Of a DNA stretch of 64,000 nt, positions 60,086 to 64,000 are shown one piece after another. Positions within the stretch are counted from its first letter, which is position 1, and each line of letters starts with the position of its first letter. Source of the DNA: Diplonema papillatum (lineage: Eukaryota; Euglenozoa; Diplonemea; Diplonemida; Diplonemidae); the NCBI GenBank assembly GCA_030068145.1, contig JAPJBO010000088.1:1-64000 (forward strand), in the 5' to 3' direction. The position numbers were made by a program, and so were the translations under genes. The notes under the pieces are model-generated. The model ran no database searches. It had not been told where the DNA came from and worked only from the letters and a program-made list of their open reading frames with translations.

Positions 60086-60604
60086 TTTTGCGGTGGGGCC
60101 CAGCCTCGGAAGCTGGAGCTAAGGCTGGGGGTGGGGTAGAAAATGCGGGGTCACACCCGCTTTTCGGGTGTGCATTTACACGCGTTTTAGTTGTAGCACA
60201 CTCCTTCTTCGATTGTGACTCGGGCACCCTCTTTAATTCCAGCTTCTGAGGCTGGACCGTACCGTGTACCACCTGAGTTTTGGGGGCGCGGCGCAGTCCT
60301 TGCTAACGGACCTTAGCGTAAAGATATGAGGGGATGCTCGTGAACAGGCAAAAAGCTCGGAAATGCTCGAGTATGGGCAAAAGGTTTTGAGAATGCAGTT
60401 CAGGCAGGCTGTCTGATGAACCTGTCCTGGGTCTGGCAAGCGTCCTGGCCATTCTACGATGTCAACAGAACATGTGGCATATCAGACTCCCCCTTATTGA
60501 TTATAGAAGTTGAAAGAAGTTGTATAGATACAACTTGTATCCATAGACCCCTGGTGTGGTGGGTAGCCCCACAAGGGCGGGGAATTGACAGTCGGCTGGC
60601 GGTT

Positions 60605-60702
60605 TTCGGAACTAGCAGAGGCTATCACAGGCTAGCACAGGCTAGCACAGGCTAGCACAGGCTAGCACAGGCTAGCACAGGCTAGCACAGGCTAGCACAG
60701 GC
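60605..60702. repeat. Tandem GCTAGCACAG decamer array
   Basis: About nine units of 10 bp; seven are perfect GCTAGCACAG and the first ones are diverged. No gene overlaps. Confidence 0.95.
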
Positions 60703-60930
60703 AATTATAGTTCGGCATTTGACAGTTGCAGTCTGAATCAGTATGGCAGCTTCAGTATAAGACTGATTCGGCATAGAACAGTTCCAGTCTGATTCGGTAG
60801 GTGGCTGATTTTGAAAGGGCTGCCTTGATGTTGCTTTGATCAAACTCACACTAATCACAGTCTATCGGCAGTCTACCAGCCGGGGGGTGAACCGGCTCAC
60901 TACCAGGTCCAGGTCGCGACCGGATCCACC

Positions 60931-61148
60931 TGCTGCAGATCATGCGGCGGCACTCCTGCAGACAGCTATGAGCAAGACGTCGGCATCTCTTGTCTTCTTG
61001 TGGTACTTCAGCGGAGTGTGGCCACGGAGGACGCTCAGCTGCTGCAGATCATGCGGCGGCACTCCCGCAGACAGCTTTGAGCAAGACATCGACATCCCTC
61101 GTCTTCTTGTAGTACTTCAGCGGAGTGTGGCCACGGAGGACGCTCAGC
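60931..61148 (-). repeat. 109-bp tandem duplication at the 3' end of the zinc-finger gene
   Basis: Units begin at 60931 and 61040 (TGCTGCAGATCATGCGGCGG). The upstream unit on the minus strand encodes the last residues of the protein. The downstream unit falls after the stop as 3' UTR. The period is not a multiple of three. Confidence 0.92.
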
Positions 61149-62350
61149 TGCTGCTCGGCGTTCTTCGCAGCCAGCATCGGGGTGAACAGACCACTGCTTT
61201 TTGGAGGCGGCGGCATGGGGGCAAGCCGGTCGTTGGCGGCTATTTCTGCCTTCTCTCGTTCATTGATGGGGGTGTTCCGTGTGCCTGTGAACAGCGGAAC
61301 GTGGGGAGGGAGCAGCACCGAAGCAGGCCGCATAGATGGCGAAGGGCAAACGACGCCTTTTGATTTGAGCGAGCCCACGAGGCACTTCGTGCAGGTCATC
61401 GAGTGGACGGCCGCGGCGAAGGAGGACAGGCCCCACCAGCCGCAGGCGCAGGACTCAGGGGGCTCAACAGAGATGGTGAAGGTCGGGTGCTGCGGGAGTT
61501 TGTTGCGGGTTTTCGGGCTGGAACCGGTCGGTGGATCTGTTTGGGTGGTGGACGATGGATCTGTTTGAGTGGTGGACGATGGGTCTGTTTGAGTGGTGGA
61601 CGGTGGATCTGTTTGAGTGGTGGTCGGTGGATCTGCGGAAGGTTGCGTGCTGGCGTGAAGCGAGCAAGCGGAGGAGGAGTTCAAGTGGCGGCGGAGCTTC
61701 CACTTGACCTTCGTCGACCAACCGCAGCCGGGGCAGAACAACGACGGGGCATCGGAGTGCTTCACCCGCTCGTGGTCCCTCAGCGCATTTTTGGTAGCGT
61801 AGCTCTTGTCGCACTGCGCGCACGCGTGGATTTTAGGGGGCGCCGGCTTCTTCGCTTTGCCCGCCGGATCCGCACCTTCGAGCGGCTCAGGCGCCGAGGC
61901 GTCCTTTTTGTGCACGGCGGCGTGGTGGCGCTTCATGTTGCTTTTGAACGAGAAAAGCTTGCCGCAGCCGGGGTGCTGGCAGGTGAACGGACCCTTCGCC
62001 GCCGTCAGCTTGTCTTCTTTCGTGGTCGGCTTGCAGTTGCAGACGAGGGTGCCTTGCTTCGAGATCCAAAACTCGTCTTCGCCAGCCGGAGCTTCCACCC
62101 GGGCGAGCTTCCCGCATGCTTCGCATTTGTACCCACCTTTATTACTCGTTCGCGCGTCAACTGCTTTACCTTTCGGCCGATGCGGCGGCTTGCGTCGGGT
62201 CTCGCCTTCTTCGCTGGAGGAGTCGTCGGGCCTCCGTTTCGGCTTCTTTTGCTTCTTGTCCTTCTTCTTCGGCCGCTTCTCGGTGGCTGCATCCGCCGAG
62301 TTGCTCTCATCTTCGGTCGTCTCGTCCCGCTTTCGCTTCGCGGCGGGCAT
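61049..62350 (-). CDS. C2H2 zinc-finger protein, 433 aa
   Basis: The frame starts at ATG (MPAAKRKRDETTEDES) and is single-exon as read. A Lys/Arg-rich nuclear-localisation-like N-terminus precedes a CxxC pair (YKCEACGKLARVE ... VCNC). Next come C2H2 finger 1 (FTCQHPGCGKLFSF..HHAAVH), finger 2 (HACAQCDKSYAT..HERVKH) and an atypical finger 3 (LFCPGCGWSTKVKWKLRRHL ending in Cys). Four TQTDPPST-type repeats link to a second Cys-containing segment (CACGWWG ... MTCTKCL). The C-terminus (GHTPLKYYKKTRDVDVLLKA) resembles half an ankyrin repeat. Role: probable DNA-binding nuclear protein; the target is unknown. The 3' end has undergone a 109-bp tandem duplication. Confidence 0.8.
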   Translation of the reverse strand: MPAAKRKRDETTEDESNSADAATEKRPKKKDKKQKKPKRRPDDSSSEEGETRRKPPHRPKGKAVDARTSNKGGYKCEACGKLARVEAPAGEDEFWISKQGTLVCNCKPTTKEDKLTAAKGPFTCQHPGCGKLFSFKSNMKRHHAAVHKKDASAPEPLEGADPAGKAKKPAPPKIHACAQCDKSYATKNALRDHERVKHSDAPSLFCPGCGWSTKVKWKLRRHLNSSSACSLHASTQPSADPPTTTQTDPPSTTQTDPSSTTQTDPSSTTQTDPPTGSSPKTRNKLPQHPTFTISVEPPESCACGWWGLSSFAAAVHSMTCTKCLVGSLKSKGVVCPSPSMRPASVLLPPHVPLFTGTRNTPINEREKAEIAANDRLAPMPPPPKSSGLFTPMLAAKNAEQQLSVLRGHTPLKYYKKTRDVDVLLKAVCGSAAA

Positions 62351-62418
62351 TCTCGCTCAGAGATCCGCGCGAGCGCGGGCTGTCGCAAGTCCCTTCCTCA
62401 CCAAGCCCTCCCGTTAAG

Positions 62419-62463
62419 TCAAACTAACTGGCTGCGGCTGTCGTCACGGCGCCCATGTGGCAT
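62419..62463 (-). promoter_or_regulatory. 14-codon uORF-like remnant upstream of the zinc-finger gene
   Basis: MPHGRRDDSRSQLV ends in TGA about 70 nt before the zinc-finger ATG. It is homologous to the start of the His/Pro-rich gene (MPHGAETTAA), and the upstream sequence also matches. If transcribed with the zinc-finger gene it would be an upstream ORF. Confidence 0.5.
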
Positions 62464-62680
62464 ATCCCGCTGGCCCCGCTCCCTTCGTCTGCTCGGGGGG
62501 AGCAAGGGGTGAATGTACGATGGTTTCGGATAGCGACGGGGGTACTTACTTAGTACAATGGTAGGCATACTAATCGCGTAAGATCTGCGATCGTATGACG
62601 ACAGAAGAGAGGGGGTAGGTCTCGCAACGAGTAACAACAGCAGATCAGCAGCAACTTATCAATAACAATGAGAGAGAGAG
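62430..62680 (-). repeat. Diverged copy of the His/Pro-rich gene's upstream region
   Basis: The match to 58310-58680 includes CATGTGGCATATCCCG, CTCCCTTCGTCTGCTCGGGG and, further out, CAGATCAGCAGCAACT. Both genes lie on the minus strand with this block at their 5' ends, so it may be a shared promoter and leader. Confidence 0.65.
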
Positions 62681-62935
62681 AGAGTTTTGTCACGCTTTAG
62701 CAGTCCCAGGGCCCGGTCGTACCCTCCTGCCATCTTTTGTGTTCTCGTTGTCATAGCTATCGCGCTGACCTTCCGAGCAGGGACCATCTCTCCGGGAGTT
62801 TCCGGTCTCCTCACTTTTCTTTGTACTGCTACGGCGGATGTAAGTCGCTCCAGAGGCGCTCAGCAGGCCACGGCTCTGCTACGGTGGGTGACGGCCGGAG
62901 AGGGCGCTGCCGGGGGTGCTCTGGCCAGCGGGTGA

Positions 62936-63205
62936 GCTCGCTTCGCGATCCCCCGCCTTGTTACGCTGCGGGCCCTCTTCTTCTTCACGACTGCGCGGCC
63001 TACGGGGGTAGTCCCCCGCTTCTGCCCAGCTCCCCGGCAGGTGTCGTACGGCGCCGCCAACGCGATGCTCGACTCGCTAGCAAGGCAACTGCAGGCTGCT
63101 GGCGTGAAGTGCACCTCCATTCAATGGGGTCCGTGGGGAGGACACGGCATGCGTCAACAACGTCTGGCAACCCCTTTCCCCGGCTGTCGGATGGGGCTCG
63201 CTTGA
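62936..63205 (+). pseudogene. Ketoreductase (KR) domain fragment of a type I PKS/FAS-like protein
   Basis: An 89-codon stop-to-stop frame encodes RLVTLRALFFFTTARP, then PAPRQVSYGAANAMLDSLAR, then CTSIQWGPWGGHGM. This follows the KR pattern FVLFSS..G..GQxxYAAANAFLDALA..., ..SIxWGPWxGxGM. The catalytic Tyr and the following Asn are present; the usual Ser of the SS motif is Thr. No upstream nucleotide-binding half or other PKS domain is visible, and stops bound the frame. It is either a decayed fragment or one exon of a PKS continuing by splicing. KR domains reduce beta-keto intermediates using NADPH. Confidence 0.7.
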
Positions 63206-64000
63206 TACGGTGTGTGCTTTTTGTGTCCCTAAATGTCCACGCTGAGCAATCAGGGGTGCAGGAGTACCATGACTCTCTTAGGGTATCTCTCGTCGATAAT
63301 ATCGACAAACTGTTGCCCGGCTTTCTGGACACTGCACCGGCGACAACATCCTTGTAGTCATTCTGCTGGCAGACTGTCGCTGTACCACCTTCTTCACAAC
63401 CTGGAACAGTTTCAAGAAAAGCGTGAAGAGGAAGCGCGACACTTAATAGTTTCGCAATACTTTATTGTGTACGCCTTCGCGCAAAACCAGCAACCACTCT
63501 TTCGCGACTTTCAGCATTTTCGGACGTTGTGAAAACAGAGAGTGCTGTGGATATCATAAGAATGTCTCCCTTTGGCTGCGCACTCATCGGCAGCGGCCAG
63601 TTCGCTACACGTTCGTTGCCTTTTGCGGAAACTGAGCGTTGGCAGTCACCAACTGGGTTTTCACGACACGCCGGTCGGCGTACGCAAATGAGTGCATGCA
63701 ACGTTTGCTGGCTGGCCGAACAGCGCGCGGGCAGCAGCTACGGGGCCACACAGGCCATCTACACTGTTTTCGATCTCGTAGTACACAACGCGTCTTGCAA
63801 CTGTTCCATAGCTCTACACGACAACAACGCCTTAGAGCGGGGTAGAAACCCCTGCAAAGACGATGAGGCAGGAGGCGCGTGTTTCGTGAGCTTTGGAACT
63901 GAAAGGGGCCTGCGGCTCTCTGTATCAGCCGAGCCTACGCGCAGCAGATGTTCAATCGACGCATCAGAACGGACGGCAAGGTGCTTGCCGTTCCGGTGCT
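63206..64000. other. Unassigned end of the window
   Basis: No recognised coding sequence, RNA gene or repeat was found apart from short frames without family resemblance. Confidence 0.5.

Noticed and set aside
62737-63357. A 206-codon plus-strand frame over the ketoreductase segment
   Set aside because: It is out of frame with the KR motif and shows no family resemblance; the shorter frame encodes the recognisable protein.

Overview
This is a nuclear segment of a unicellular eukaryote, probably a microalga or other protist. It has GC-rich, GC3-biased exons in repeat-laden DNA of more even composition, canonical GT-AG introns of 0.8-6 kb, long disordered and poly-Gln protein regions, several small inverted-repeat transposon families, and a polyketide-synthase-type ketoreductase relic. 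I cannot name the lineage. No prokaryotic, CRISPR, rRNA or spliced-leader signature was seen. Exon joins were made by reading splice signals and frames by eye, without transcript evidence.

Layout. From 1 to 8.7 kb is non-coding DNA with diverged repeats and a 184-bp GT microsatellite. From 8.70 to 10.34 kb is a foldback transposable element with a long minisatellite arm and a tRNA-like pol III module. It lies inside a repeat whose uninterrupted copy is at 5.18-5.35 kb. From 10.75 to 13.18 kb (-) is a poly-Gln protein with three RRM-like domains (PTB/hnRNP-L type). From 13.2 to 18.3 kb is mostly repeats with two weak candidate exons. From 18.3 to 26.9 kb (-) is a complete CHD-type chromatin remodeller in two exons; its single intron is built largely of MITEs and carries a captured ORF. 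From 28.6 to 46.7 kb (-) is a second, very large CHD-related gene (about 3,640 aa as modelled in four exons). Its ATPase has lost the diagnostic catalytic motifs, and it has gained four copies of a Cys-rich ZZ-like domain. From 46.7 to 55.5 kb is repeat DNA, including a broken copy of the 5' exon of that gene. From 55.75 to 58.34 kb (-) is a two-exon gene of unknown function with a His/Pro-rich segment and a tandem 3' duplication. From 59.5 to 60.1 kb are fragments of its first exon. From 61.05 to 62.35 kb (-) is a C2H2 zinc-finger protein whose upstream region is homologous to that of the His/Pro-rich gene. From 62.9 to 63.2 kb (+) is a ketoreductase fragment.

Theme. All five confident genes lie on the minus strand, and most look chromatin- or RNA-related. 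The most notable content is a tandem pair of CHD paralogues, one with an intact helicase and one degenerate. Sequence beyond the helicase, including the part of the second gene carried on two distant small exons, aligns between the two. The other prominent signal is mobile DNA. A hAT-like MITE has an 8-bp target duplication, a foldback element has an identifiable empty site, one element has its core inverted between two copies, and one MITE is split by a coding insert bounded by a 17-bp duplication.
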